A stretch of DNA of 38,952 nucleotides from DASPWV01 sp046727855 (GCA_046727855.1 JBKPDL010000192.1:1-38952); one strand, 5' to 3'. Positions 7,857-16,930 are shown, numbered from the stretch's first letter. The notes: a model not told the origin generated them from the sequence alone. Translations and numbers: made by a program.

Positions 7857-8603
7857 CTAACACTGAAATTCGATACGCAACGGGAAATGATCGGAAGCGC
7901 GCTTGATATCAGGAGCTCCACTGACAACTCCGCAAGACACCAGCCGATCAGCAAACGTCTTCCGTAGGAACGCGTAATCGAGCCGCACATGCGGATCCCA
8001 GGTTGGGAACGTGTACCCGCTTCCCGTTTGCTGGCACACGCGGAACGCATCAACGTAGTTGGCGCCCAGCATGATCGCGATGGTTTGCCAGCGGATACGG
8101 CCGCCCGACAACCACACCAGCACCCGCAGGCGATATGGAAGCCGCGAGATATCGAGCGCTTCGTTGGGCGCAAGGGTGTTGAAGTCGCCAATCACGACAT
8201 GAAACGCGTCGGCATACTTGCGTGTCGCGTGCAGCAACGAGCGAAGTTCGCGCACGCGCCTCCGCTCGGTCCACGCCGCATGCACCGCGCTGAGATGCAC
8301 GCCGAAGATGCGCACGTCGCAACCGCGAGGGACGATCTCCAGGAAGGCGTGCTGCGAAAACAATGGACGCGCGTAGCGGTGGCTCGCGATCGGCACGCGA
8401 CTGATGCACGCCACGGAACGTCCACGCGCACAGATGACCGTCGTCATGCCGGCGGCGTCGGCGATGCGCTGCACCACGTCGGGGCGCCGCGCTTCTTGAA
8501 GGATGGCGATATCCGGCGACTGCGAGTTGATGACCGACGCAACGACGTTCTCGCGTCCTGCGCCGCCGAGTTTGATGTTGTAGCTGAGAAGCTTCAGGAT
8601 CAC
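7857..8603 (-). CDS. endonuclease/exonuclease/phosphatase family protein
   Basis: A 248-residue DNase I-like fold enzyme. Visible motifs in order are LLSYNIKLGG (Asn metal site), ILQEAR (catalytic Glu near residue 37), GVHLSA, VIGDFNTLAPNE (Asp-Asn pair) and the terminal SDHFPLRIEF (Asp-His). These are the Mg-dependent phosphodiesterase residues of the family. No signal peptide is seen, so it is probably cytoplasmic. It overlaps the end of the nucleotidyltransferase-like gene by 4 bases, so the two form a unit. The substrate (DNA, RNA or a phospholipid-type phosphodiester) cannot be told. Confidence 0.88.
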   Translation of the reverse strand: MILKLLSYNIKLGGAGRENVVASVINSQSPDIAILQEARRPDVVQRIADAAGMTTVICARGRSVACISRVPIASHRYARPLFSQHAFLEIVPRGCDVRIFGVHLSAVHAAWTERRRVRELRSLLHATRKYADAFHVVIGDFNTLAPNEALDISRLPYRLRVLVWLSGGRIRWQTIAIMLGANYVDAFRVCQQTGSGYTFPTWDPHVRLDYAFLRKTFADRLVSCGVVSGAPDIKRASDHFPLRIEFQC

Positions 8604-9118
8604 GTCGTTGATTCTTCGGATCGCGCGACGATCGTGAGATACGGTTGACCGAGTAAATGGCCGCGCAGGAACATGACCAGATCGCCGGTTGCCTGGATAT
8701 TGACTGGCCGTCCGACCATTGCCATTAGTTTCGCTCGCAACGGCAGCAATTCTGGCGCGAACTCGTCGTCATCGCTGCTAACGGGTCGCGAGTGCAGCCC
8801 TGGAACATAGAAACCGTCCAGACTGTACAGCTTCAAGGCCTCACCTCCTACCAGCGTGAGGTCGAGGTCGCTCGTACCAGGTCCGCCGGCATCGAAAGGC
8901 GCCCCGTCTCGCCAGCGTTGTCCCGTCACCGCACTGCCGCGGATGACCGCGCCCACGCCAAGGGGAATCGCGTCGCGAACGGTCTGACAGAATTTTTGAA
9001 ACCGCTCACGATCGCCGCCAAACACCAGCCGAATCATGTTCTCGCGCTTCTGGTCTTCGGTCAGATCCGAGTCGGACCTAACGGGCTCAGCCACGGGGAA
9101 CTCCTGGCGCGTTCGCAT
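8600..9118 (-). CDS. nucleotidyltransferase-like protein
   Basis: A 172-residue protein with a GSAVTG turn followed by SDLDLTLVG at about 80-92. This is the layout of a nucleotidyltransferase fold: a Gly-Ser loop followed by D-x-D metal ligands. The segment between (RWRDGAPFDAGGPGT) is longer than in minimal enzymes. It is transcribed with the downstream endonuclease-family gene through an ATGA overlap. The specific family and substrate are not recognised. The divergent propeller gene starts 60 bases away, so the two share a promoter region. Confidence 0.68.
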   Translation of the reverse strand: MRTRQEFPVAEPVRSDSDLTEDQKRENMIRLVFGGDRERFQKFCQTVRDAIPLGVGAVIRGSAVTGQRWRDGAPFDAGGPGTSDLDLTLVGGEALKLYSLDGFYVPGLHSRPVSSDDDEFAPELLPLRAKLMAMVGRPVNIQATGDLVMFLRGHLLGQPYLTIVARSEESTT

Positions 9119-9178
9119 TCATCGCCTGTGCCATCGCGCGAGTGTTACGCACGAGCCGGCAGCGGCGTAAACTCCAAT

Positions 9179-10495
9179 ATGCCCTGCAACCGCTACCACG
9201 CCGTCACGCTCGCGGCGGCGTTACTCCTCACCGTCCACTTGTCAGCCGCCGACGAGCGCGAAAAGTACTGGCCACAATGGCGCGGCCCCTATGCCACCGG
9301 CGTGTCGCGACAGGCCAAGCCGCCGATCGAGTGGGGCGAGACGAAAAACATTAAATGGAAAGTGGAGATTCCAGGGCGCGGGTCGTCGTCGCCCGTCGTG
9401 TGGGGCGACCGCCTTTACCTGCAGACCGCTGTTCCGCTTGGCGCGAGCGGCGACGCGCACAAACCGTTGGGCGGCGTGACGCCGCGGCCGCCGCACGCTT
9501 TCAAGGTTCTCTCTATCGATCGCCGAACGGGCAAAGTTGTGTGGGAGAAAACCGCGCGCGAACAGGCGCCGCATGAACCCGCGCATTTCGAGAACAGCAC
9601 GTGGGCGTCGGGATCGCCAATCACCGACGGACAACACATCATCGCCTACTTCGAATCGTTTGGAATTTACTGCTACGACATGAACGGGACGCTGGTGTGG
9701 GAAAAGGACCTCGGCGACAAACGCATGCGCAATCAGTTTGGCGAGGGTTCTACGCCAGTGCTCCATGGCAACACGATCGTGGTCGTGTGGGATCACCTCG
9801 GCGGACAGTCCTTTGTTGTCGCCATGGATAAACGCAACGGACAGGAACTCTGGCGCGAAAACCGCGACGAGATCGATACCTGGGCGACGCCGTTGGTGGT
9901 GGAGCACGAAGGGCGTGCGCAAGTCATCGTGCCGGGCATGAAGCGTCTCCGCAGCTACGATCTGGCCACGGGCAAGGTGGTGTGGGAAACCGCGGGACTC
10001 ACGATGAATCCCATTCCCTCACCTGTCTTTGACAACGGAATCGTGTTTGCGACGAGCGGATTCCAGGGAAACAGCCTGAAGGCGATCAAGATTGCGGGCG
10101 CAACCGGCGACATCACGAACACTGGTCACGTCCTTTGGACGCTCAATCGTGATACGCCCTACGTGCCGTCGCCGCTCGTTTACGAGGGCGTGCTGTACAT
10201 CCTCAAAACGAACAATGGCCTGCTGTCGGCCTTCGACGCGCAGAGCGGAAAGCCGCTCTATCAACTCCAACGCCTCGAGAAGGCGCCCAACGTTTTTTCG
10301 TCACCCGTCGCAGCGGCCGGCCGGGTCTACATTGCCGGGCGTGATGGAACCACGGTGGTGCTCAATCACGGCCGCTCGTTTCAGGTGCTCGCGGAAAACG
10401 TCCTCGACGACGGCTTTGATGCCTCCCCGGCCCTGGTCGAGGGCGACATCTATTTGCGCGGCTATAAATACCTCTACGCGATAGGCGAAAAGTAG
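9179..10495 (+). CDS. exported PQQ-like beta-propeller repeat protein
   Basis: A 438-residue exported protein. The ATG at 9179 is chosen because it gives a clean signal peptide (hydrophobic 9-22, LSAADE cleavage region); the frame is open further upstream but overlaps the divergent gene. After WPQWRGP the chain consists of blade-type repeats with the motifs SSPVVWGDRLYLQT, DRRTGKVVWEK, MNGTLVWEKDLG, ATGKVVWE and SPLVYEGVLYILK. These match the PQQ-binding-like (BamB-type) WD-like propeller family common in Planctomycetes and Acidobacteria. No cytochrome or lipobox is present. It may be a periplasmic scaffold or a dehydrogenase relative. A PQQ-dependent enzyme activity is not supported by visible catalytic residues. 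Confidence 0.87.
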   Translation: MPCNRYHAVTLAAALLLTVHLSAADEREKYWPQWRGPYATGVSRQAKPPIEWGETKNIKWKVEIPGRGSSSPVVWGDRLYLQTAVPLGASGDAHKPLGGVTPRPPHAFKVLSIDRRTGKVVWEKTAREQAPHEPAHFENSTWASGSPITDGQHIIAYFESFGIYCYDMNGTLVWEKDLGDKRMRNQFGEGSTPVLHGNTIVVVWDHLGGQSFVVAMDKRNGQELWRENRDEIDTWATPLVVEHEGRAQVIVPGMKRLRSYDLATGKVVWETAGLTMNPIPSPVFDNGIVFATSGFQGNSLKAIKIAGATGDITNTGHVLWTLNRDTPYVPSPLVYEGVLYILKTNNGLLSAFDAQSGKPLYQLQRLEKAPNVFSSPVAAAGRVYIAGRDGTTVVLNHGRSFQVLAENVLDDGFDASPALVEGDIYLRGYKYLYAIGEK

Positions 10496-10558
10496 GAGGC
10501 GACGTGCCGAAACCCCTCCTGCGGCTGAGCTTGCGGACGGTCGCAACTCTGCCGCACG

Positions 10559-12166
10559 ATGGGCCATTCGGTATTCATGCCCGAACCCGCAGGCTCTCGG
10601 GGGACGCTCCGCGTCCTTTTCGTCGAGGACAATGAGGACGACGCCGCGCTGTTGCTGCGGCATCTGGAGCGCGCGGGGTACGAGGTCGAGTCATTCCGGG
10701 TCGACACCCGTGACGGGTTCCGCAGCGCCATCAGCAACGCCAAATGGGACGTGGTCATCAGCGACCACTCCATGCCGCGTTTCTCTTCGCACGATGCCCT
10801 CTCGACGCTCAACGAGTTCGGGGTCGACTGTCCGTTCATCATTGTCTCCGGCACCATCAGCGAGGACATCGCCGTGGATGCGATGCGGGCGGGCGCACAC
10901 GATTACGTCCTCAAGAACAACCTCGCGCGGCTGGCGCCGGCGATCGATCGCGAATTGGGCGATGCGGAGCTGCGCCGGCAGGCGCGCGACGAACGCCAGG
11001 CGCGCAAGGCCGTCGAGCTCCAGCTCCAGCAAAGCCAAAAGATGGAAGCGGTCGGCCGTCTCGCAGGGGGGATCGCACACGACTTCAACAATCTGCTGAC
11101 GGCGATCCTCGGGTTCACGGGTCTCGCGCTCGACAAAGTGAATTCCGGCGCCGGGCCAGTGCGTTTCGAGCTCGAACAGGTCAAGCAGGCCGCCGACCGC
11201 GCGGCGCGCTTCACCAAGCAACTGCTCGCGTTCAGCCGTCAGCAGGTGCTGTTGCCACGCCTGATCGATCCAGCCGCCTCGATCGACTCCATGATGCCGA
11301 TGCTGCGCCACCTGCTCGGTGAAGACGTGGAACTGTCGATCGTCGATCGCACCGATGCGAAGACGAAAGTCGATCCCGGTCAGTTCGAGCAAGTCGTCAT
11401 GAATCTGGCGGTGAACGCACGCGACGCCATGCCGAACGGTGGACTGCTGCAGCTGGGCACGTCCTCCGTCGAGCTCTCGGCGACAGAGGCCGCGCGTTTG
11501 CAAGTCGAGTCCGGACTCTACGTGCGCCTGACCGTGCGGGACAACGGCCTGGGTATGGACGATGCGACGCGAGCGCGCATCTTCGAGCCGTTTTTCACGA
11601 CCAAGCCGCCGGGACAAGGCACAGGGCTCGGTCTGTCGACCGTGTATGGGATTTTGAAGCAGAGCAATGGCGCCATCGACGTCGAGACTGACGTCTCGAA
11701 AGGCACCACCTTCAAGGTTTACCTGCCGGTCGCCTTACCGAGCGTCGAACCGGCGGCCGAAACCCGGCGGGCGCCGTTGCGTGTCGGCCAGCTGCAAGGC
11801 TCGGTGCTCGTGGCCGAAGACGAGGAATCGGTGCGCACGCTCGTACAGACGGTCTTGAGCACGGCGGGCTTTCGCGTGCTGATGGCGTCATCCGGAACCG
11901 AAGCGGCAGACATGCTCGCAACCGTCGAACAGCCGCTCGATCTGCTGATCACGGACATCATCATGCCCGGCATGATCGGTCCCGATCTCGCGCGCCTTGC
12001 GCTCGAACGCTTTCCGCAGACGCGGGTGCTCTACATTACCGGCTACGCCACGCATTCCGCCGTTCCGGCCGGCTTTCTTCAGACAGACGACGCGCTCCTG
12101 CAAAAGCCGTTTCTTCCCGAGCAGTTGCTCGCGAAGGTGCACGAGCGTCTCGGCATCGTGTCATGA
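10559..12166 (+). CDS. hybrid REC - histidine kinase - REC protein
   Basis: A 535-residue soluble hybrid sensor. The N-terminal receiver (about 17-130) has the acidic pair near 23-24, phosphoacceptor Asp69 and Lys119. The kinase core has an H-box at AHDFNN (His174), an N-box (Asn282/286), DNGLGM and GQGTGLGLS ATP-lid motifs. The C-terminal receiver (about 414-533) has Asp466 and Lys516. No transmembrane segment or sensor domain is seen, so input should arrive by phosphotransfer to the first receiver. It overlaps the next kinase gene by 4 bases. The start could also be the Met at residue 7. Phosphorelay wiring with its two coupled neighbours is inferred. Confidence 0.9.
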   Translation: MGHSVFMPEPAGSRGTLRVLFVEDNEDDAALLLRHLERAGYEVESFRVDTRDGFRSAISNAKWDVVISDHSMPRFSSHDALSTLNEFGVDCPFIIVSGTISEDIAVDAMRAGAHDYVLKNNLARLAPAIDRELGDAELRRQARDERQARKAVELQLQQSQKMEAVGRLAGGIAHDFNNLLTAILGFTGLALDKVNSGAGPVRFELEQVKQAADRAARFTKQLLAFSRQQVLLPRLIDPAASIDSMMPMLRHLLGEDVELSIVDRTDAKTKVDPGQFEQVVMNLAVNARDAMPNGGLLQLGTSSVELSATEAARLQVESGLYVRLTVRDNGLGMDDATRARIFEPFFTTKPPGQGTGLGLSTVYGILKQSNGAIDVETDVSKGTTFKVYLPVALPSVEPAAETRRAPLRVGQLQGSVLVAEDEESVRTLVQTVLSTAGFRVLMASSGTEAADMLATVEQPLDLLITDIIMPGMIGPDLARLALERFPQTRVLYITGYATHSAVPAGFLQTDDALLQKPFLPEQLLAKVHERLGIVS

Positions 12167-13701
12167 CGGTTCCACGATGGTGGGTCAATCTTCCCGTCCC
12201 CTATAAGGGACTCTTTGTCATTTCGCTGCCATTGATCGGCATCATCGCTGTCATCATCGTGCGCATTCCGTTCATGGAGCAGCAGCAGGCGACCACGGCG
12301 CTCCTTGCGCGCTCGGCGGATATGCGCGACCGCGCGCATGAGATGTTGCTGGCGCTGCTCGATGCCGAAACGGGCGCGCAGGGTTTCCTGCTGACGGGTG
12401 ATCGGACGTTTCTCGCGCCGTTCGAAGCCGCTCAGCGCCGCCTCCCGGCTGCCCTGGAAGCGCTCCACAGTCTCGTCGCGCCGGGCGCCGAGCAGGAACT
12501 CTACGAGCAGGTCGCGTATCACGCCCGGCGGCGTCTCGATCTCGCCATCGACACGGTGGCGCTCGCCAGGCGCGGAGCGACTTCCGGCCCGGAGCTCGAA
12601 AATCGTCTCGCGCAGGGCAAACAGGAAATGGACCGGTGCCGGGCCGTCCTCGGCACGTTGCTGAACACGCAGCGTGCGGTCGTGGCGGAGAGCCAGGCCG
12701 AGCTCGCGCGTATTCGGCAGCGTCTCGTTCCCATCATCTGGATCACGCTCACGCTGGCGATCGTGGGCGCCGCCGCGGGCATGTGGCTCTTCATCACGGG
12801 CGTCGCCCGCCGCATGGCCGCGGTTGAGCGCAACGCCGAGCGGCTGGCGCAAGGCGTCCGGCTGCGGCGCGAGTTCTCGCGCGGGCACGACGAGATCGGG
12901 CGTCTCGATCGCGCGCTGCGCCGCGCGTCGATCATGATTCGCACGCGCGATCGCGAACTCCGCTCCCTCAACGCGACGCTCGAGCGATCCCTGCACGATA
13001 CGCAGATTCTCAATCGCGAGCTCGAAGCCTTCAGCTATTCTGTTTCCCACGACCTGCGCGCGCCGCTGCGCAGCATCGACGGATTTGCGCAGGCGCTGCG
13101 TGAGGACTGGGGCGATCGGCTCGACGAAGCTGGCCAGGATCATCTCTCGCGCGTGCGCAATGCGGCACAGCGCATGGGCCGCCTGATTGACGATCTGCTG
13201 AAACTCTCGCGCTTGTCGCGCGCGCAACTGCAGCGCGTCGACGTCGACCTGTCGGAGATCGCGCACGAAATCGTGTCGGAGCTCGTGGAGCGCATTCCCA
13301 CGCGCCAGGTGAAGTGGGACATCGCCCCCGACCTGCACGCCAACTGCGATCCGTCCCTCGCGCGCATCGTGTTGGAGAATCTGATCGGGAACGCGTGGAA
13401 GTTCACCTCGAAAACACCCAATGCCTGCATCGAGTTTGCAACCGTCGCCGACAACAAGCCGACGACGTTCGTCATTCGTGACAACGGCGCGGGCTTCGAC
13501 ATGAAGTTTGCGGACAAGCTGTTCGGGCCGTTTCAACGGCTGCACACCGATCGCGAGTTCCCCGGTACGGGGATCGGACTGGCGACGGTGCAGCGCATCG
13601 TCCACAAGCATGGCGGCGAGGTTCGGACGCGCGCCGAGGTCGGCCGCGGCGCCGCCTTCTACTTCACGTTCGAACCGGCAGATGGAGTGGCAGCGGCATG
13701 A
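12163..13701 (+). CDS. membrane sensor histidine kinase with CHASE3 domain
   Basis: A 512-residue kinase with membrane spans at about 15-33 and 190-212. They flank a periplasmic CHASE3-like helical sensor that carries the DAETGAQGFLLTGD signature near 68-80. A HAMP-like linker follows (214-265). The phytochrome-type HisKA segment is FSYSVSHDLRAPLR with His296, and the ATPase part has Asn406/Asn410, DNGAGF and GTGIGLATV. It overlaps both neighbours by 4 bases (upstream hybrid kinase, downstream receiver), so the three proteins are made together and probably form one pathway. The external ligand is unknown, as is usual for CHASE3. Confidence 0.92.
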   Translation: MTVPRWWVNLPVPYKGLFVISLPLIGIIAVIIVRIPFMEQQQATTALLARSADMRDRAHEMLLALLDAETGAQGFLLTGDRTFLAPFEAAQRRLPAALEALHSLVAPGAEQELYEQVAYHARRRLDLAIDTVALARRGATSGPELENRLAQGKQEMDRCRAVLGTLLNTQRAVVAESQAELARIRQRLVPIIWITLTLAIVGAAAGMWLFITGVARRMAAVERNAERLAQGVRLRREFSRGHDEIGRLDRALRRASIMIRTRDRELRSLNATLERSLHDTQILNRELEAFSYSVSHDLRAPLRSIDGFAQALREDWGDRLDEAGQDHLSRVRNAAQRMGRLIDDLLKLSRLSRAQLQRVDVDLSEIAHEIVSELVERIPTRQVKWDIAPDLHANCDPSLARIVLENLIGNAWKFTSKTPNACIEFATVADNKPTTFVIRDNGAGFDMKFADKLFGPFQRLHTDREFPGTGIGLATVQRIVHKHGGEVRTRAEVGRGAAFYFTFEPADGVAAA

Positions 13702-14174
13702 TTCGAAAGGTAATTCTGCTCGTCGAGGACAACCCGGATGACGAGGCGTTGACGCTGCGCGCGCTCGCGCGCAACAACATCGGAAACGAAGTTATCGTCG
13801 CGCGCGACGGCGAAGAGGCGCTGGAGTGGTTGTTCTGCACCGGCCGTTACGCCAATCGCGACGCGCGCGATCAACCGGCACTGGTGTTGCTCGATCTCAA
13901 GCTGCCCAAGGTGGACGGCCTGGAAGTGCTGCGGCGCATTCGCGAGCACAAGGACACTCGCCTGGTTCCAGTTGTGATCCTCACTTCATCGCGCGAGGAG
14001 CACGATCGGCTGCAGGGTTATACCAACGGCGCCAATTCCTACGTCCGCAAGCCGATCGACTTTGCGCATTTTGTCGAAGCTGTCCGGCAGGTTGGCTTGT
14101 ATTGGCTGGTGTTGAACGAACCGCCGCCGGAAACGCGGCCGCCCCTGAGCGGCCGACACCAGATCAAGCAGTAG
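13698..14174 (+). CDS. CheY/Rcp1-like single-domain response regulator
   Basis: A 158-residue receiver-only protein. Key residues are the acidic DNPDD pair at 11-15, phosphoacceptor Asp66 (VLLDLKLP), the Thr/Ser switch in ILTSS and Lys118 in VRKPID. Loop lengths (the longer segment around CTGRYANRDARD) match the Rcp1 class that partners with phytochrome-type kinases, which fits the kinase encoded just upstream. There is no DNA-binding output domain, so it probably signals by protein contact or relays phosphate. It is the last gene of the coupled three-gene unit. Confidence 0.92.
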   Translation: MIRKVILLVEDNPDDEALTLRALARNNIGNEVIVARDGEEALEWLFCTGRYANRDARDQPALVLLDLKLPKVDGLEVLRRIREHKDTRLVPVVILTSSREEHDRLQGYTNGANSYVRKPIDFAHFVEAVRQVGLYWLVLNEPPPETRPPLSGRHQIKQ

Positions 14175-14559
14175 GGCGACAACCGACAGACGCGCGGCGC
14201 CGTCGGGGCTACCGTCGCGTCTCCGTGTCCGACTCCGCCGTGCGGCCGGCCGGCCAATCTGCCGGTGCCGCAAACACATCCAGTGAGCCCTTCGACGCGC
14301 ACCGTTCTCCGCTTGGCTCAGGACGCCGTCGACTCACTCGCTTCAGTCGAGTCGTCGTACGACGTTTCGCGACCCGAGCTCACAATGCCAACGAGCGCGC
14401 ATGATCTGTCGCGAGCGCTGAATAGCGACGGGTTCGTTCTGAGAGCTTGCCTGGGTTACGGAAACTGGTAGCGCGCTTCACACAATGTGGAGCGTCGTCG
14501 GAAAACTCCGCCCGTAGTGGGGGCCTGCACGGCACTTCACTTGCACCTGGCCAACCGGC
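14175..14559. other. 385-base intergenic region without a recognisable gene
   Basis: Both strands were read. A 68-codon frame at 14265-14471 has poor ribosome context and low-complexity composition. A segment near 14285-14325 (CCCTTCGACGCGCACC...CTTGGCTCAGGA) resembles the common CCCTTCGAC...CTCAGG dispersed repeat. No terminator, RNA gene or clear promoter was found. Confidence 0.4.
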
Positions 14560-16083
14560 ATGCGCTCACAGGGAACGGAATCCGTGTGGATGAGCGACAT
14601 AGCTCTTCCGCATTTCCCCACGCTGGACGTACTCGGCGATATCGACGTGGTCATCATCGGCGGCGGTCTTTCCGGACTGACCGCAGGACTGCTGCTGCAA
14701 CGCGCGGGGCATCGAACCGCCATCCTCGAGCAATTGCATCTCGGCAGCGGCGAAACAGGACGGACATCGGCGCACCTCACCCAATTCCCCGATGCGGGCT
14801 TCACCCGGCTCGTTTCCGATTTCGGCCTCGACAACGCACGCGCCGTGGCCAGGTCCAAGCAGGAGGCTATCAGCCTGATCGAAGGTCTCGCGCAGGAAGC
14901 GCCGTGCGACTTCGCACGGGTGTCCGGGTATCTCTTCTCGGAAGACGAAGGCGATCGCGCACGCCTGGTGACGGAAGCGAAGTGCTGCACCGATTGCGGC
15001 CTCGCAGTCCACGTGCACGATCGCGCGCCGCTGCCGTTTGCCACCGCCGCCGCAATGGAAATTCCAGACCAGGCGCAGTTCCATCCGTTGAAATATCTCG
15101 CCGGACTGATTCGCCTGTACGCCGAAGCCGGTGGAACGATCTCGGAGCTGACGCACGTTCGCGCCATCGATGAATTCAACGACGACTGCCGCGTGCGGAC
15201 CGATCGCGTCACAATCGCGTGTGAGTACGTCGTCGCGGTCACCGATGCGCCGATTACGGGCGGCGCGCTCGATACCAAGCTGCGCGCCAACCGCTCATAC
15301 ATCATGGCGGTACGGATGGACGATCGCGCCGTCCCCAACGGCGTGTTCTGGGACACCGACGAGCCGTATCACTACATCCGTAGCGCGACGATGTCGCACG
15401 AAACCATGGTGCTGGTCGGCGGCGAAGATCATCGCGTCGGCACCGACACAGAAGCGGAAGCGTTTTCCGAATTGGAGCGTTACACGCGCGACCATTTTCC
15501 GGTGCGGGACGTCGTCTGCAAATGGTCTGGACAGATCATGGAGCCGGTGGACGGCCTGCCGTACATCGGTCCCCGTGAGGAGAACAGTCACGTTGTCGTG
15601 GCCACGGGTTATTCGGGCAACGGTCTGACCTTCGGGACCGTCGCGGCGCAAGTGGTGGCGGACATTATCGCGGGCCGGGTGAATCCGTACGCGGAGTTGT
15701 ATTCGCCCACGCGTCCGCTCGGCCCACGGCAATGGGCGAAGTACGCGGCGCAGAATCTTCCGGCGGCGTGGACGCTCGTGACGGACAGGTTGCCGCTGCC
15801 CGCCTCGACATCTGCTGACGATCTGAAACCGGGCGAAGGTCGCGTGATGCGCATCGACCGCGAGAAAGCGGCGGCGGCCCGCGATCGCCATGGGGTGCTG
15901 CACGTCATTTCGGCGACGTGCACGCACATGGGTTGCGAGGTGGCCTGGAACGATGTCGAGCAAACGTGGGATTGCCCCTGCCACGGATCGCGGTACGACG
16001 TCGACGGCACAGTGCTGCACGGGCCCGCGACCGCGTCGCTCGAAAGTCTCTCGACCTTTGCCGGTCGCGGCGACAATCGCTAG
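14560..16083 (+). CDS. FAD-dependent oxidoreductase with C-terminal Rieske [2Fe-2S] domain
   Basis: A 507-residue fusion. The N-terminal part is a DAO-type flavoprotein: the dinucleotide loop IIGGGLSGLTAG is at about 32-43, and the chain ends with the second FAD motif NSHVVVATGYSGNGLTFG near 365. The C-terminal about 90 residues form a Rieske domain with CTHMGC (Cys454, His456, Cys459) and CPCHGS (Cys472, Cys474, His475), including the disulfide cysteines of the bc1-type subclass. Such proteins move electrons between a flavin and an iron-sulfur centre in the cytoplasm; the substrate is unknown. The start could be the Met at 14590. It stands between two signalling units without overlap. Confidence 0.92.
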   Translation: MRSQGTESVWMSDIALPHFPTLDVLGDIDVVIIGGGLSGLTAGLLLQRAGHRTAILEQLHLGSGETGRTSAHLTQFPDAGFTRLVSDFGLDNARAVARSKQEAISLIEGLAQEAPCDFARVSGYLFSEDEGDRARLVTEAKCCTDCGLAVHVHDRAPLPFATAAAMEIPDQAQFHPLKYLAGLIRLYAEAGGTISELTHVRAIDEFNDDCRVRTDRVTIACEYVVAVTDAPITGGALDTKLRANRSYIMAVRMDDRAVPNGVFWDTDEPYHYIRSATMSHETMVLVGGEDHRVGTDTEAEAFSELERYTRDHFPVRDVVCKWSGQIMEPVDGLPYIGPREENSHVVVATGYSGNGLTFGTVAAQVVADIIAGRVNPYAELYSPTRPLGPRQWAKYAAQNLPAAWTLVTDRLPLPASTSADDLKPGEGRVMRIDREKAAAARDRHGVLHVISATCTHMGCEVAWNDVEQTWDCPCHGSRYDVDGTVLHGPATASLESLSTFAGRGDNR

Positions 16084-16319
16084 CCGTGCAGCTCCAGTCG
16101 CAGGACCGGGCCCAGCGGACGGCCGCGATCGTCGAGAATCTGTTGCCAGATTCGGCCGCGGCTGCGGTCGATCGATCGTGCGCCGTTCAGCGCCGCGGCG
16201 AGCGAGGCGAACGGTCCCGCGACGACGCGGTTGGTCGCCGAATCGACGATGACGAATTCCGATTGCTCGTGGATGCCCGGGGGTGGTGCGATACAGCAGG
16301 TCGCCTGCGTGAGGTGCCA
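16080..16319 (-). pseudogene. protein-like reading frame without a start codon
   Basis: On the minus strand, a frame ending in TAG at 16080-16082 reads as a plausible small globular domain (SEFVIVDSATNRVVAGPF, then RGRIWQQILDDRGRPLGPVL). It is open for about 80 codons but has no ATG, GTG or TTG. The only nearby ATG, at 16320, is in another frame. The composition (beta strand, Ala-rich helix, beta strands) looks coding, so this may be the tail of a frameshifted or decayed gene. The last two bases overlap the stop of the FAD/Rieske gene. Confidence 0.3.
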
Positions 16320-16515
16320 TGCTTCACGCCGTCAACGCTGTCACGCCGCTATACGCGATCGGCATGCGCTGAATTGCACGGCGCTGTCCGTCACAAACCG
16401 ACCGCAAAGCTCAGCTATGGACGCTCGAGGCCGTTGGATGCGCACTCTTTCGCGGGCCGGGGTGCGGAGAAACAATGTTAGAGTTTTGAGGCGAACCCCA
16501 GTCGCCACCTTGTAG
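16320..16515. other. presumed promoter region of the gas vesicle operon
   Basis: About 200 bases between the remnant frame and the first gene of the gas vesicle operon. I see no gene and no confident sigma-70 promoter, and the ribosome site before the regulator start is weak. Any control of the operon by the encoded two-component proteins would have to act here or indirectly. Confidence 0.3.
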
Positions 16516-16929
16516 ATGGCCGCAGACGCTCCTCATCCCCCGCTGATTTTGCTCGTTGACGACTACGAAGACGCGCGGGTCATGTACGGTCACTTTCTGC
16601 GAATGTCCGGATACGAGCCGCTCGAGGCCAGCACGGGCGAGGAGGCGCTGGAGTTGGCGCACGCCCGGCTGCCCGACCTTATTCTTCTCGACATGTCGCT
16701 CCCCGGGATCGACGGATGGGAAGTCACCGCGCAGCTGAAGCGCAACGCGACCACGAAACATATCCCCATCGTGGCTCTCACCGCGCACGCGCTGCAAAGC
16801 GAACGGCAGCGCACCGAACGCGCCGGCTGCGACGGGTTCCTGGCCAAGCCGTGCGCACCGCCGGATCTGCTGGCGGAAATCACGCGCCTGCTGGGTCCGC
16901 GAACCACCTCCAGCGGCTCGTCGCGCTGA
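16516..16929 (+). CDS. response regulator (receiver only) heading the gas vesicle operon
   Basis: A 137-residue CheY-like receiver. The acidic pair DD is at 15-16, phosphoacceptor Asp59 lies in LILLDMSLPG, the switch Thr is in VALTAHAL and Lys111 in FLAKPC. The RNATTKHIPIVALTAHALQ stretch is typical of DivK-like receivers. There is no output domain. Its TGA is followed after a single base by the ATG of the first gvp gene, so it is almost certainly co-translated with the gas vesicle genes. The histidine kinase three genes downstream is the obvious partner, although that pairing is inferred from position. Confidence 0.92.
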   Translation: MAADAPHPPLILLVDDYEDARVMYGHFLRMSGYEPLEASTGEEALELAHARLPDLILLDMSLPGIDGWEVTAQLKRNATTKHIPIVALTAHALQSERQRTERAGCDGFLAKPCAPPDLLAEITRLLGPRTTSSGSSR

Positions 16930-16930
16930 C

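Noticed and set aside
12079..13611. 510-codon open frame antisense to the CHASE3 kinase
   Set aside because: Arg-rich shadow of a gene with clear kinase motifs.
14265..14471. 68-codon plus-strand frame in the gap before the FAD/Rieske gene
   Set aside because: Weak start context, no family, and it overlaps a dispersed CCTTCGAC..CTCAGG repeat.
15295..16320. 341-codon minus-strand frame antisense to the FAD/Rieske gene
   Set aside because: Arg-rich shadow composition with no recognisable domain. The plausible small domain at 16080-16319 is in a different frame.
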